The notes beneath the pieces were generated by a model that searched no databases, was not told where the DNA came from, and saw only the letters and a list, made by a program, of their open reading frames with translations. This document shows positions 43,469 to 52,577 of a stretch of DNA of 64,000 nt, piece by piece. Position numbers and translations under genes: made by a program. Source of the DNA: Pontivivens marinum (GTDB taxonomy: Bacteria; Pseudomonadota; Alphaproteobacteria; Rhodobacterales; Rhodobacteraceae); assembly GCF_900231835.1 (NCBI RefSeq), contig NZ_OCTN01000009.1, forward strand, positions 36,555 to 100,554, read 5' to 3'. Position 1 is the stretch's first letter, and each line of letters begins with the position of its first letter.

Positions 43469-44701
43469 ATGGCCGAAGCTTCGCCTATAACCAGCCGTTG
43501 GCTGGACCGCACGACCCCCCCGCATATTACGACTCTGGTGCTGATTGCCGGTGTTGGCGCATTGAATATGAACATCTTTTTGCCGTCGCTGCCCAGTATG
43601 GCGGTTTGGTTTCAGGCGGAATATGCCACCGTTGCATTGGCGATTTCGGCCTATCTGGCGGTGACGGCTGTGCTGCAATTGTTCATTGGTCCGCTATCGG
43701 ATCGATATGGTCGCAGGCCGGTTATTCTGGTGTCTGTCAGCCTTTTCGTTCTGGCCACGATCGGGTGCTATCTATCGACAACTATTGAAGCTTTCCTGAG
43801 CTTTCGGTTCATGCAGGCAGTCATTGCCAGCGGGCTGGTGCTAAGCCGCGCAGTGGTGCGCGATATGGTCGGGCCGGATCGTGCGGCCAGTATGATCGGC
43901 TATGTCACGATGGGCATGTCCGTTGTTCCGATGATTGGCCCGTTGCTGGGTGGTGAGCTGGACAGTGCCTTTGGCTGGCACGGTAGTGTGGGTGTTTTGA
44001 TCGGGTTTGGCCTGTTGGTTCTGGCGTTGAGTTGGGCCGATATGGGTGAGACGAACCATACGCCGTCCTCGTCCTTTGGCGCGCAATTTCGGACCTATCC
44101 GGAACTGTTGCGGGCGCGGCGGTTCTGGGGATATGCGCTGGTCGCGGCCTTTGCATCCGGTGCGTTTTTCGCGTTTCTGGGCGGTGGGCCATTCGTTGCG
44201 ACGCAGATTCTGGGCCTTAGCCCCGAAACGATGGGGCGTTATTTCTCTTTGATTGCATTGGGTTATATGTTCGGTAACTACCTGTCGGGTCGCTATGTTG
44301 CACGGATCGGGTTGAACCGGATGATGCTGATGGGCGCGACGACGGCGGCGAGTGGGGCGGTGCTGTCCATTGTGCTGTTTGGTGTTGGTTTGGTGCATCC
44401 ACTATCGCTGTTTATCCCGATGGCGATGGTCGGTATGGGCAACGGTTTGGCGCTGCCCTCGGCCAATGCCGGACTGGTCAGTGTGCGGCCCCATCTGGCG
44501 GGATCAGCCTCGGGCTTGGGCGGTGCGCTGATGATCGGTGGCGGTGCTGCGCTGTCTGCGGTGACGGGTGCTTTGCTAAGCGTAGAGAGTGGTGTTTGGC
44601 CGCTGCTGCTGATGATGCTGGTTGCATCGCTGCTATCCGCCGCCGCCGCGATTTATGTGATCCGGCGTCAGCAAGCGGTTGAGGGGACGGCCACGGTTTA
44701 G
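43469..44701 (+). CDS. MFS multidrug exporter, Bcr/CflA family
   Basis: 410-residue inner-membrane exporter with about 12 helices. The N-terminal LPSLPSMAVWFQ segment and motif A GPLSDRYGRRPVIL (about residues 76-89) are characteristic of DHA1 Bcr/CflA drug:proton antiporters. RAVVRDMVG, found after helix 4 in this family, is present (about 130-138). It should export antibiotics or metabolites (bicyclomycin, chloramphenicol, cysteine are known family substrates). Divergent from the DddL operon. Confidence 0.87.
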   Translation: MAEASPITSRWLDRTTPPHITTLVLIAGVGALNMNIFLPSLPSMAVWFQAEYATVALAISAYLAVTAVLQLFIGPLSDRYGRRPVILVSVSLFVLATIGCYLSTTIEAFLSFRFMQAVIASGLVLSRAVVRDMVGPDRAASMIGYVTMGMSVVPMIGPLLGGELDSAFGWHGSVGVLIGFGLLVLALSWADMGETNHTPSSSFGAQFRTYPELLRARRFWGYALVAAFASGAFFAFLGGGPFVATQILGLSPETMGRYFSLIALGYMFGNYLSGRYVARIGLNRMMLMGATTAASGAVLSIVLFGVGLVHPLSLFIPMAMVGMGNGLALPSANAGLVSVRPHLAGSASGLGGALMIGGGAALSAVTGALLSVESGVWPLLLMMLVASLLSAAAAIYVIRRQQAVEGTATV

Positions 44702-44720
44702 GGGTAAATTGTACCCCTTT
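44701..44720 (+). terminator. short hairpin at end of MFS gene
   Basis: GGGGTA, loop AATTG, TACCCC, then TTT. The stem begins at the last base of the MFS stop codon. Weak stem and short T-run. Confidence 0.45.
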
Positions 44721-44862
44721 GCCGGTTTTTCGTGAAAAGAATAACGGGCAGGGTGATCCGCCGGATTTTGGGTGAATTCGCGGGCTGCGCTGTGGCTGCT
44801 ATCAGGCTGCTATATGGCTGGCACGAAAAGTTAACGCGGCTGGTAAGGTCTGTTTAGAAATG

Positions 44863-44891
44863 CGGGGCGGGCGTGGTGCCCGCCCCGTTTT
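44863..44891. terminator. strong hairpin terminator, probably bidirectional
   Basis: CGGGGCGGGC, loop GTGGT, GCCCGCCCCG and TTTT on the plus strand; six bases beyond the gamma-glutamyltransferase stop on the minus strand, where the following bases CATTTCT are moderately T-rich. It separates the convergent MFS and ggt genes. Confidence 0.8.
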
Positions 44892-44893
44892 GT

Positions 44894-46630
44894 TTAATCG
44901 CCCATCACGGCACCCTCGCGCCGTGGATCGGCGGCACCGGTCAATGTGCCATCGGGGGCGATGGTGATAACGTGTAGGCCGCTGTTCAAATTGCGCACAG
45001 TGGTTTCCTGATCGAAGCCGGCCAGAGCCTCGGCCATGTTTTCGGCCTCGGTTCCTTCCTCCAGATCAGTGGCACCGTTGCGGTTCACGATGTGGCCCGC
45101 ATTGATCGCTGATTGCGGGTCCATGCCCATGTCGATCATCCGCACCAGCGACCCTGCCACGTAGTTGATGATGCGGCTGCCACCGGGTGAGCCGATGAGG
45201 ACCGAGGGTTGCCCATCGGTCAACACGATTGTGGGGGCCATGGAGGAGCGGGGGCGCTTGCCCGCCTCAACGCGGTTGGCGACGGGGCCGTCTGCACCTT
45301 CGGGCCTGAAGGAGAAGTCCGTCATCTCGTTATTCAACAGAAAGCCGCCGGTCATGACGCGGCTGCCAAATCCTGTTTCGATGGTTGTGGTCATCGACAC
45401 CATGTCGCCATAGCTGTCCACGATGACCATATGCGAAGTGCCTGGACGGTCGAAGTTTACATCCGGCGACCACAGGCGTGTTTCGTCCCAAGCGGGGGTT
45501 CCGGCCTGCGCCTGTCCCATAGTTGTGGTGGGGTCGATCAGGTCGGCGCGACTGGACAGATAGTCGGGATCGATCAGGCCCTCGGTCGGCATGGACACGA
45601 AATCGCTATCCGCCATGTATTTGCCGCGATCGGCGTAGGACAGACGGGCGGCCTCGATGTAATGGTGCCACGCATCGGCCTCGGACATGGTGGACAGATC
45701 GAAATTATCGAGCACGCCCAGCATTTGCCCGACGGTCAGTGCGCCGGATGATGGAGGGCCCATGCCGCAAACCTCATGCGTGCGGTACAGGACGCAAACG
45801 GGGTTCCGCTCAATCACTTCATATTCGGCCAGATCCTGCATCGTCATAATGCCCGGATTGGTGTCGGTGCGCACGGCGGCCACGATGTCGCCAGCAATCG
45901 CACCGGTATAAAACGGTGCGATCCCCTCTGCCGCGATCAGGCGCAGGGTGCGGGCAAAGGCGGGGTTGGTCAGCGTTTCGCCCGCTGCGCGCGGGGTGCC
46001 GTCCTCGTGGAAAAAGTAAGCGGCGGTTTCAGGGAACAGGTCGAGGCTGCGATCCATCGCGCCTGCGATGCTGTCGGCCATGCGCGGGCTAATGGCAAAG
46101 CCGTCCTCGGCTGTTGTGATCGCGGGCTGCATCAGGTCGGCCCATGGGGTGCGGCCATGCTGTGCGTGCAGGCGGTCCAGCAGGGCCAGCGTGCCCGGAA
46201 CGCCGACGGAGCGCCCGCCGATCACGGCATCCCAGAACCCGACAGGTTCGCCATCCTGACCCAGCCAATAATCTGGCGTAGCGGCCATAGGGGCCTTTTC
46301 ACGCCCGTCCAATGTTGTCAGGCGCCCCTGTGAGGCATCCCAGAACACCAGAAATGCGCCGCCGCCGATGCCCGAGCTTTGCGGTTCGACCAAGTTCAGC
46401 ATCATCTGCACGGCAACGGCAGCATCGGCGGCAGACCCACCTGCCGCCAGCACGTCATATCCCGCCTGCACGGCCAGCGGGTTCGCGGCGGCAACCATGT
46501 AATTTTGCGCGGTCACGGCCTGCTGTTCGGTTAGGGCCGTCGTTTCCTCGGGCTGGATGGTGGTATCCTGTGCAAGCGCTGGCTGGACCAGCATCGCCAG
46601 CGTCAGGCCGAGGGCTGTCTGTCGGTACAT
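44894..46630 (-). CDS. ggt: gamma-glutamyltransferase
   Basis: 578-residue Ntn hydrolase precursor. A signal peptide (about 1-20, ending ALA-Q) sends it to the periplasm. The autocleavage/catalytic threonine is in RPGTSHMVIVDSYGD (about residue 400), and the small-subunit oxyanion motif GSPGGSRI is present. Large-subunit GGSAADAAVAVQ and SGIGGGAFLVFWD are typical. It hydrolyses glutathione and other gamma-glutamyl compounds outside the cytoplasm, releasing glutamate and Cys-Gly. It ends at a strong terminator and stands alone. Confidence 0.92.
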   Translation of the reverse strand: MYRQTALGLTLAMLVQPALAQDTTIQPEETTALTEQQAVTAQNYMVAAANPLAVQAGYDVLAAGGSAADAAVAVQMMLNLVEPQSSGIGGGAFLVFWDASQGRLTTLDGREKAPMAATPDYWLGQDGEPVGFWDAVIGGRSVGVPGTLALLDRLHAQHGRTPWADLMQPAITTAEDGFAISPRMADSIAGAMDRSLDLFPETAAYFFHEDGTPRAAGETLTNPAFARTLRLIAAEGIAPFYTGAIAGDIVAAVRTDTNPGIMTMQDLAEYEVIERNPVCVLYRTHEVCGMGPPSSGALTVGQMLGVLDNFDLSTMSEADAWHHYIEAARLSYADRGKYMADSDFVSMPTEGLIDPDYLSSRADLIDPTTTMGQAQAGTPAWDETRLWSPDVNFDRPGTSHMVIVDSYGDMVSMTTTIETGFGSRVMTGGFLLNNEMTDFSFRPEGADGPVANRVEAGKRPRSSMAPTIVLTDGQPSVLIGSPGGSRIINYVAGSLVRMIDMGMDPQSAINAGHIVNRNGATDLEEGTEAENMAEALAGFDQETTVRNLNSGLHVITIAPDGTLTGAADPRREGAVMGD

Positions 46631-46831
46631 GTCGTTTCCTCCGTTTTTCTACTGTGGGTTGTAATAGCACGGCTGGTTCTGCGCGTGCATGAAATTCACG
46701 CAGGGCAAATCACGTTGCAGCGAGATTTTGCTGTGAAGTTGTGGCATTACGGGGGCTTGACGTGGAGAGGGCAGCAGGGTTCTGTCCCGCCCAAAGTGGC
46801 CGATATGCTGCTAAAGTCGTGGGAGACTAAA

Positions 46832-47866
46832 ATGAACGCTTTTCTCAAAACGATCTGCGCGGGGGCCATGCTGGCCAGTGTTGCGGTGCCCGCATTGGCG
46901 CAGGACGTTACGCTGCGGTTTCAGCACTTCGTCTCGAACGAGACGGCCATCCCCAAATATTTCATCATCCCGTGGGGTGAGCTGATCGAGGAGGAGAGCA
47001 ACGGTCGTATTGATTTCGAGCTGTATCCCTCAATGCAACTGGGCGGGGCCGCGCCTGCGCTGTACCAGCAGATTGCTGATGGCGTAGTGGATGGCGGTTG
47101 GTTTTCGCCCGGCTACACCCCCGGCCGGTTCCCCGGTGTCGATGCGCTGCAATTGCCGTTCATCACCAGCATGAATGCCGAGGAGTCCAGCCGCGCCGCA
47201 TTTCGGTACTATCAGGAATTTCTTGAGGAAGAATTCTCGGGTGTGAAGGTCCTGGCGTTGCATGTGCATGGTCGTGGTGTGGTTCATACGCGCGGTGTGA
47301 CGGTTGAAACGCTGGAGGATATGGCGGGGCTGAAGCTGCGCGGTCCGTCGCAGCAGGCCAGTGCATTGTTGGAGGCGATGGGAGCAACGCCGATCGGCAT
47401 GCCGGTTCCCGCCTTCCCCGAGGCGTTGAGCAAGGGTGTTGTTGATGGCGGCGTGATCCCGTGGGAAATCGTGCCTGCATTGCGCGTGCACGAACTGGCC
47501 GACAGCCACACGGAAATGGGTGGTGATCGGTCGATGTACAACACCGTGTTTGTGCTGGCGATGAACCTCGATTCCTACAACAACTTGCCGGATGATCTAC
47601 GTGCCGTAATTGACGCCAATTCCGGACTGGTTGCATCGGCATGGGCGGGGCGTGCGGCGGATACTGGCGACATACCGGGGCGTGAGGAAACGGTCGCAAC
47701 GGGAAATACGATGATCCAGCTGGACGATGCGGAAACAGCGCGCTGGGCCGCGCTGGCTGATCCGGTGATAGCGGAGTGGATCGCCAGCATGGAGGCACGC
47801 AACCTGCCCGGTGCTCAGATGGTTGCCCGTGTGCGTGAGTTGATCGCCGAGGAAGCAGGCGAGTAA
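46832..47866 (+). CDS. TRAP transporter substrate-binding protein (DctP type), solitary
   Basis: 344-residue periplasmic DctP-family protein. A signal peptide ends ALA-Q near residue 24; mature start DVTLRFQHFVSNETAIPKY. The ELYPSMQLGGAAPALYQQIADGVVDGGW segment and MAGLKLRGPSQQ with its conserved carboxylate-binding Arg are typical. The gene is bracketed by ggt and a perfect terminator, with no DctQ or DctM membrane subunits in the window, so it must share a permease encoded elsewhere or act as a sensor. Ligand unknown; an organic acid is likely from the family. Confidence 0.88.
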   Translation: MNAFLKTICAGAMLASVAVPALAQDVTLRFQHFVSNETAIPKYFIIPWGELIEEESNGRIDFELYPSMQLGGAAPALYQQIADGVVDGGWFSPGYTPGRFPGVDALQLPFITSMNAEESSRAAFRYYQEFLEEEFSGVKVLALHVHGRGVVHTRGVTVETLEDMAGLKLRGPSQQASALLEAMGATPIGMPVPAFPEALSKGVVDGGVIPWEIVPALRVHELADSHTEMGGDRSMYNTVFVLAMNLDSYNNLPDDLRAVIDANSGLVASAWAGRAADTGDIPGREETVATGNTMIQLDDAETARWAALADPVIAEWIASMEARNLPGAQMVARVRELIAEEAGE

Positions 47867-47889
47867 GAGCGGAATTATCGGAATTTATG

Positions 47890-47920
47890 GCTCCGCCGGG
47901 AAACTGGCGGAGCTTTTTTT
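47890..47920 (+). terminator. rho-independent terminator after TRAP binding-protein gene
   Basis: GCTCCGCC, loop GGGAAACT, GGCGGAGC followed by seven T (47914-47920), 23 bases after the stop. The strongest intrinsic terminator in the window. Confidence 0.93.
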
Positions 47921-48059
47921 GAGGGTGCGCTCCGTTATCGTTTTGGTCATTAATATGCCGTTATCTTTGGTTAAATATTGACGTTTACCAAAATTGATTT
48001 GCATCGGTGTTAGGGTATGTTCCAGACCGTGTATCAAGACTAAAAGACTGGACAGACAC

Positions 48060-48962
48060 ATGGATGGGATGCTCGCACGGACCCGCGCGATTGCGTGGCT
48101 ATTGTTTTTTGCAGGGTGCCTGGGCGCGTGGGTATTATTGTTCAATTGGAGCAATGATATGCAGGTGAATTTGTTCGGATTCCCGCAGGAAACGCCCGAA
48201 ATGGCGGCCATGCCCGGTATGGCGGCCATCCCCATTGATGGCGCGATGCAGAGCGATGCGATGATGGCCGATCCGCAACCGGATGCCGCTATGGGCCGGA
48301 TGATGGATGTCGATGCGATGCCCGCGATGGATGGCATGGGCAACATGATGGCGATGGACCGATTCTCGCCGCTTTTCCTGATGTGGGCGGTCATGATGGC
48401 TGCCATGATGTTGCCAACTTTTGTGCCAACTGCGCGCACATTTATGGATTTGCTGGAGGCTGAAATAGCCCGCCCGATCGGCCTGATCGGGTTGACCATG
48501 GGCTATAGTACCATCTGGCTGGGCGTTGCTGCAATCTTGGCCGTGGTGCAGTTGGGCCTGATCGCTGTGGGCCTGACGGGCGGCATGGGGCAAAGCATGT
48601 CGCCGTGGTTTTCTGCCATTCTGCTAATCGTTGCGGGCCTTTACCAGTTTACCAATGCAAAGGAGCGATGCGTCCATTATTGCCGCAGCCCGATGAGCAT
48701 GTTCCTCGCCAATTTTCGTCCCGGTTTGCGGGGGGGGATTCGGTTGGGCTTTGCCACGGGTGGCTATTGTGCGGGCTGCTGTTGGGGCCTGATGGCCATT
48801 GGTTTTGCAGGCGGGATGATGAGTCTGCTCTGGATGGGTTTGGCAACGCTGTTGATGACGCTGGAAAAGCTGCCCTCGATCGGTAGGTGGTTGACCGCCC
48901 CTGTAGGGATAGGTCTGGTAGCACTGGGAGTGTGGGTCGCGGCACATGCTCTGATCGGATAA
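48060..48962 (+). CDS. DUF2182 integral membrane protein with Met-rich insert
   Basis: 300 residues. One helix near the N-terminus (about 12-30) is followed by a striking methionine- and acid-rich segment (about 45-100) with repeated MAAMPGM, MM and MDxM elements that could bind Cu(I). The C-terminal DUF2182 core has about six helices, including FLMWAVMMAAMMLPTF and the cysteine motif ATGGYCAGCCWGL (about residues 245-257). DUF2182 is annotated as a predicted metal-binding membrane protein. It is followed after 12 bases by a DUF1326 gene, a recurrent pairing. Start at 48060; ATG 48069 is an alternative. Metal handling is inferred from residues. Confidence 0.8.
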   Translation: MDGMLARTRAIAWLLFFAGCLGAWVLLFNWSNDMQVNLFGFPQETPEMAAMPGMAAIPIDGAMQSDAMMADPQPDAAMGRMMDVDAMPAMDGMGNMMAMDRFSPLFLMWAVMMAAMMLPTFVPTARTFMDLLEAEIARPIGLIGLTMGYSTIWLGVAAILAVVQLGLIAVGLTGGMGQSMSPWFSAILLIVAGLYQFTNAKERCVHYCRSPMSMFLANFRPGLRGGIRLGFATGGYCAGCCWGLMAIGFAGGMMSLLWMGLATLLMTLEKLPSIGRWLTAPVGIGLVALGVWVAAHALIG

Positions 48963-48974
48963 GGGAGGAATAAG

Positions 48975-49595
48975 ATGCTGGACGGCTTGCCGGAATGGCA
49001 CATCAAAGGGGAACTGATCCTCAACTGCAATTGCACCGTGTTTTGCCCCTGCGTGGTAAGCCTTGGTGCGCATAAACCGACCGAGGGCGAATGCCACGCC
49101 TGGATCGGGGTTAGTATCGATGAGGGCAGCTATAACGGTGAGGATCTGTCAGGTCTGAACATGGGGCTGCTGCTGGATATTCCGGGCCGTATGGGCGAGG
49201 GCAACTGGAAGGTTGCGGCCTATGTGGACGAACGCGCCAATGATGCGGCGCATGATGCGCTGCTGCAAATCTTCTCGGGTCAGGCGAAGGGCACGACGGG
49301 CCTGTTCACCATGCTGGTCAGTGAGATGATCGGGCATGAGCGTGCCCCCGTTGTGATCGAAAAGGAAGGCCGCAAGCGGCGTCTGATGATCGGTCGCAAG
49401 ATTCAGGGTGAGATCGAGGAAGTTGTCGGCGCCGATGGTGGGCCGGTGATGATCTCGAATTCTCAATACTGGATGGGGCCTGATATTGCAGTGGCGCAGG
49501 GCACCAAAAGCCGCGTTCGCGATTACGGGCGGGTCTGGGATTTTGGCGGAAAGTCCGCAGAAATCGTCAAGGTGAATTGGTCCGGCCCTAACTAG
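48975..49595 (+). CDS. DUF1326 domain-containing protein
   Basis: 206-residue soluble protein. The N-terminus carries a tight cysteine cluster NCNCTVFCPCV (about residues 17-27), the hallmark of DUF1326, plus ECHAWIGVSIDEG. The rest (60-206) is mixed alpha/beta without cysteines. Function unknown; the cluster looks like a metal or persulfide site and its partner gene encodes a DUF2182 membrane protein with Met and Cys motifs, so joint metal trafficking is plausible. GGGAGGA precedes the ATG. Confidence 0.82.
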   Translation: MLDGLPEWHIKGELILNCNCTVFCPCVVSLGAHKPTEGECHAWIGVSIDEGSYNGEDLSGLNMGLLLDIPGRMGEGNWKVAAYVDERANDAAHDALLQIFSGQAKGTTGLFTMLVSEMIGHERAPVVIEKEGRKRRLMIGRKIQGEIEEVVGADGGPVMISNSQYWMGPDIAVAQGTKSRVRDYGRVWDFGGKSAEIVKVNWSGPN

Positions 49596-49688
49596 GCAGC
49601 CGAATTTATCAAAGGATATGGCTGGCATCTCGGGATGTGGTGAATACCTGTCCAGATGCTGAAAGCCGTACAGTTTAGGGAGAGTAAG

Positions 49689-50681
49689 ATGAGCTTCAAC
49701 GCATTGGTTGTCCGCAAGGATGATGAAGGTAAGACCTCCGCACAGATTGAGCAGGTCACGTTGGACGATCTGCCCGAGGGCGAGGTTGTCGTCGCGGTCG
49801 AGTATTCGACGGTTAATTACAAGGACGGTCTGTGCATCGGGCCGGGCGGCGGCTTGGTCCGCAACTATCCGCATGTGCCGGGGATCGATATTGCTGGTAC
49901 GGTCGAAAGTTCGGAGGATGCGCGGTACAAGCCGGGCGACAAGGTTGTCGTAACCGGCTGGCGTGTCGGTGAAAACCGCTGGGGCGGCTATGCGCAAAAG
50001 GCGCGGGTAAAGGCCGATTATCTGGTGCCGCTGCCTGATGGGCTGAGCACGCATGATGCGATGGCCGTCGGCACCGCAGGCTTTACCGCGATGCTGGCCG
50101 TTATGGCGCTGGAGGATCACGGTCTGGTTCCGGGCAACGGCCCTGTTCTGGTCACGGGCGCTGCTGGCGGCGTTGGTTCTGTTGCAACGGCGATTTTGGC
50201 GGCGCGGGGCTATGAGGTTGCCGGTGTGACCGGACGGCCTGAAAGCGCGGACTACATGCGCGGCTTGGGTGCAACCCAGATCGTCGCGCGTGAGGATATC
50301 AACGAGACGGTCAAGCGCCCGTTGGAGGCTGAAAGCTGGGCCGGTTGTGTCGACGCGGTTGGCGGCGCGATGCTGGCGCGTGTTCTGGGTCAGATGCAGT
50401 ACGGGGCCTCGGTCGCGGCTGTTGGATTAGCCGGTGGGGCAGGTTTGCCTGCTACAGTTATCCCATTCCTGCTGCGCGGTGTGAACCTGCTGGGCATCGA
50501 CAGTGTGATGCAGCCCTATGATAATCGCCTGCGTGCGTGGCAGCGTGTTGCCTCGGATCTGCCAATGGACAAGCTGGCAACCATGATCCGGCCTGCAACT
50601 CTAAGCGATCTGCCGCAACTGGGGGCTGATATCCTGAAGGGGCAGGTTCAGGGCCGTGTCGTGGTCGATGTGAACGGCTAA
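49689..50681 (+). CDS. acuI: acrylyl-CoA reductase AcuI (YhdH/YhfP family)
   Basis: 330-residue zinc-independent medium-chain reductase. The GroES-like domain has EYSTVNYKDGL and the nucleotide domain TGAAGGVGSVATAIL (about residues 156-170) with VTGRPES for NADPH choice. The sequence matches the AcuI/YhdH subgroup, which reduces toxic acryloyl-CoA to propionyl-CoA after DMSP cleavage. The DMSP lyase gene lies 7.6 kb upstream and a BCCT carrier gene follows directly, supporting the function. ATG 49689 behind GGGAGAGTAAG is used. YhdH proteins also occur in organisms without DMSP metabolism, so the assignment rests partly on context. Confidence 0.85.
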   Translation: MSFNALVVRKDDEGKTSAQIEQVTLDDLPEGEVVVAVEYSTVNYKDGLCIGPGGGLVRNYPHVPGIDIAGTVESSEDARYKPGDKVVVTGWRVGENRWGGYAQKARVKADYLVPLPDGLSTHDAMAVGTAGFTAMLAVMALEDHGLVPGNGPVLVTGAAGGVGSVATAILAARGYEVAGVTGRPESADYMRGLGATQIVAREDINETVKRPLEAESWAGCVDAVGGAMLARVLGQMQYGASVAAVGLAGGAGLPATVIPFLLRGVNLLGIDSVMQPYDNRLRAWQRVASDLPMDKLATMIRPATLSDLPQLGADILKGQVQGRVVVDVNG

Positions 50682-50865
50682 ATCGGCAAAAATTCGCCTA
50701 CTATGGGTTGTACCCCCTGTCAGAATGTCGCATTCGCGCCATGTTGTCTTTTTCCAGACATCCATACGATCCGGTCTGTGATCGGATCGTCCTGACAGTG
50801 CGAAACTGTTTCACAATGCGGCCAGCGTAGTTCGGGTCGCAGAACCTGACAGGGGAACAAGCCAT

Positions 50866-52506
50866 ATGACGGATAATAATTCGCAGGGCATACCATCGCC
50901 GGAGGGCGATTCAGAAATTATCGATACAGAATACGAAATTGGACAGGATAATATCCAAACCTCGGTTGGCCCGTTTGGTGTGGATATTCACAATCCTGTT
51001 TTCCTGATCGCGGGTATCGCGATTGTTGCATTCGTATTCTATACAATCGCATTGCCGGATCAGGCTGCGTCTGTGTTCAGCGCGATGTTCGGCTTTACAA
51101 CCACGACCTTCGATTGGTTCTTTATCGGCGCGGCGGATATTGTTGTTCTGTTCACGCTGATGCTGATTGTCACGCCGTTTGGATCGGTGCGCTTGGGCGG
51201 GGCGGATGCATCGCCGGATTACACCTATATGGGCTGGTTCGCGATGCTGTTCGCAGCAGGCATGGGCATCGGGTTGATGTTCTATGGCGTGTCCGAGCCG
51301 CTGACCCACTTCTCCACCGCGTTTGGCGGGACCAGCGTCGTGGACGGTGTGCGCACGGACTGGGCGCCACTGGGTGCCGCAGTTGGGGATCAGGAGGGCG
51401 CGCTGCGTCTGGGCATGGCCGCGACGATCTATCACTGGGGTCTGCACCCGTGGGCGATCTATGCGACTGTTGCGCTGGCACTGGCCTTGTTCAGCTATAA
51501 CAAGGGTTTGCCGCTGACGATCCGGTCTGCATTCTACCCGATTCTGGGCGAGCGTGTTTGGGGATGGCCTGGGCACCTGATCGATATCATCGCGGTTTTT
51601 GCGACACTATTTGGTCTGGCGACATCGCTGGGACTGGGTGCGACGCAGGCAAATGCGGGCCTGAATGAGCTGTTTGGCGTGCCTGTTGGGCGCACGACCG
51701 AGGTTATTCTGGTCACGGTCATCACCTCCATTGCGCTGGTTTCGGTCATACGGGGTCTGGATGGCGGGGTGAAAATCCTGTCCGAGATCAATATGGGCCT
51801 TGCCGGTTTGCTGGCGCTGTTCGTGCTGATTACCGGTCCGACCGTGTTCCTGCTGTCGTTCTTCTGGGACAGCCTGCTGGCTTATTTCGAGTATCTGCCC
51901 GCGCTGGCCATGCCATTTGGTCGTGAGGACGTGAACTTTAGCCAAGGTTGGACAGCGTTCTATTGGGCGTGGTGGATCAGCTGGTCGCCATTCGTGGGCA
52001 TGTTTATCGCGCGCGTCAGCCGTGGTCGCACGGTGCGGGAATTCATCGTTTGCGTTCTACTGATCCCATCGCTGGTTTGCGTTTTGTGGATGTCGATCTT
52101 TGGCGGCACTGCCGTGCATCAGGTCATCAATGACGGCTATACCGGCGCGCAGGATGCGGCGCTGCCATTGCAGTTGTTCAAGATGCTGGACGTGATGCCG
52201 CTGGCCTCGATCACCTCGTTTATCGGGATTGTGCTGGTGATCGTGTTCTTCGTCACGTCCTCGGATTCGGGGTCGCTGGTGATTGATACGATTACGGCAG
52301 GGGGCAAGGTTGATGCGCCACTGCCGCAGCGCGTGTTCTGGTGCGTGTTCGAGGGTGCCGTTGCGATTGCGCTGTTGATTGGTGGTGGCCTTGCGGCGCT
52401 GCAATCCATGGTGATCTCGACCGGCTTGCTGTTCACGGTGGTTCTGCTGGCGCTGTGCTGGTGCATCTTTAAGGGCCTGCAAAGCGAACGCGCTGAGTTG
52501 AAGTAA
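50866..52506 (+). CDS. BCCT family betaine/DMSP-type transporter
   Basis: 546-residue carrier with about 12 helices. A hydrophilic N-terminal tail (about 1-38) is followed by family motifs GMGIGLMFYGVSEPL (about residues 127-141), and FYWAWWISWSPFVGMFIARVSRGRT (about 364-388), the Trp-rich substrate site and following loop. BCCT proteins import glycine betaine, choline, carnitine or DMSP. Position beside acuI and in the same region as dddL makes DMSP a good candidate; glycine betaine cannot be excluded. Monocistronic, followed by a terminator. Confidence 0.88.
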   Translation: MTDNNSQGIPSPEGDSEIIDTEYEIGQDNIQTSVGPFGVDIHNPVFLIAGIAIVAFVFYTIALPDQAASVFSAMFGFTTTTFDWFFIGAADIVVLFTLMLIVTPFGSVRLGGADASPDYTYMGWFAMLFAAGMGIGLMFYGVSEPLTHFSTAFGGTSVVDGVRTDWAPLGAAVGDQEGALRLGMAATIYHWGLHPWAIYATVALALALFSYNKGLPLTIRSAFYPILGERVWGWPGHLIDIIAVFATLFGLATSLGLGATQANAGLNELFGVPVGRTTEVILVTVITSIALVSVIRGLDGGVKILSEINMGLAGLLALFVLITGPTVFLLSFFWDSLLAYFEYLPALAMPFGREDVNFSQGWTAFYWAWWISWSPFVGMFIARVSRGRTVREFIVCVLLIPSLVCVLWMSIFGGTAVHQVINDGYTGAQDAALPLQLFKMLDVMPLASITSFIGIVLVIVFFVTSSDSGSLVIDTITAGGKVDAPLPQRVFWCVFEGAVAIALLIGGGLAALQSMVISTGLLFTVVLLALCWCIFKGLQSERAELK

Positions 52507-52530
52507 GCGTAGGTTCTGCGCAAGGATACG

Positions 52531-52559
52531 GGGCGCCGGTTTCGATCGGCGCCCTTTTT
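52531..52559 (+). terminator. rho-independent terminator after BCCT gene
   Basis: GGGCGCCG, loop GTTTCGAT, CGGCGCCC followed by five T (52555-52559), 24 bases after the stop. Confidence 0.92.
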
Positions 52560-52577
52560 GTTTTTGTGGAGGATCGA

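Noticed and set aside
47885..48499. Minus-strand open frame over the start of the DUF2182 gene
   Set aside because: The plus-strand frame has hydrophobic helices and the DUF2182 Cys motif; the antisense frame would start inside it and end in the terminator.
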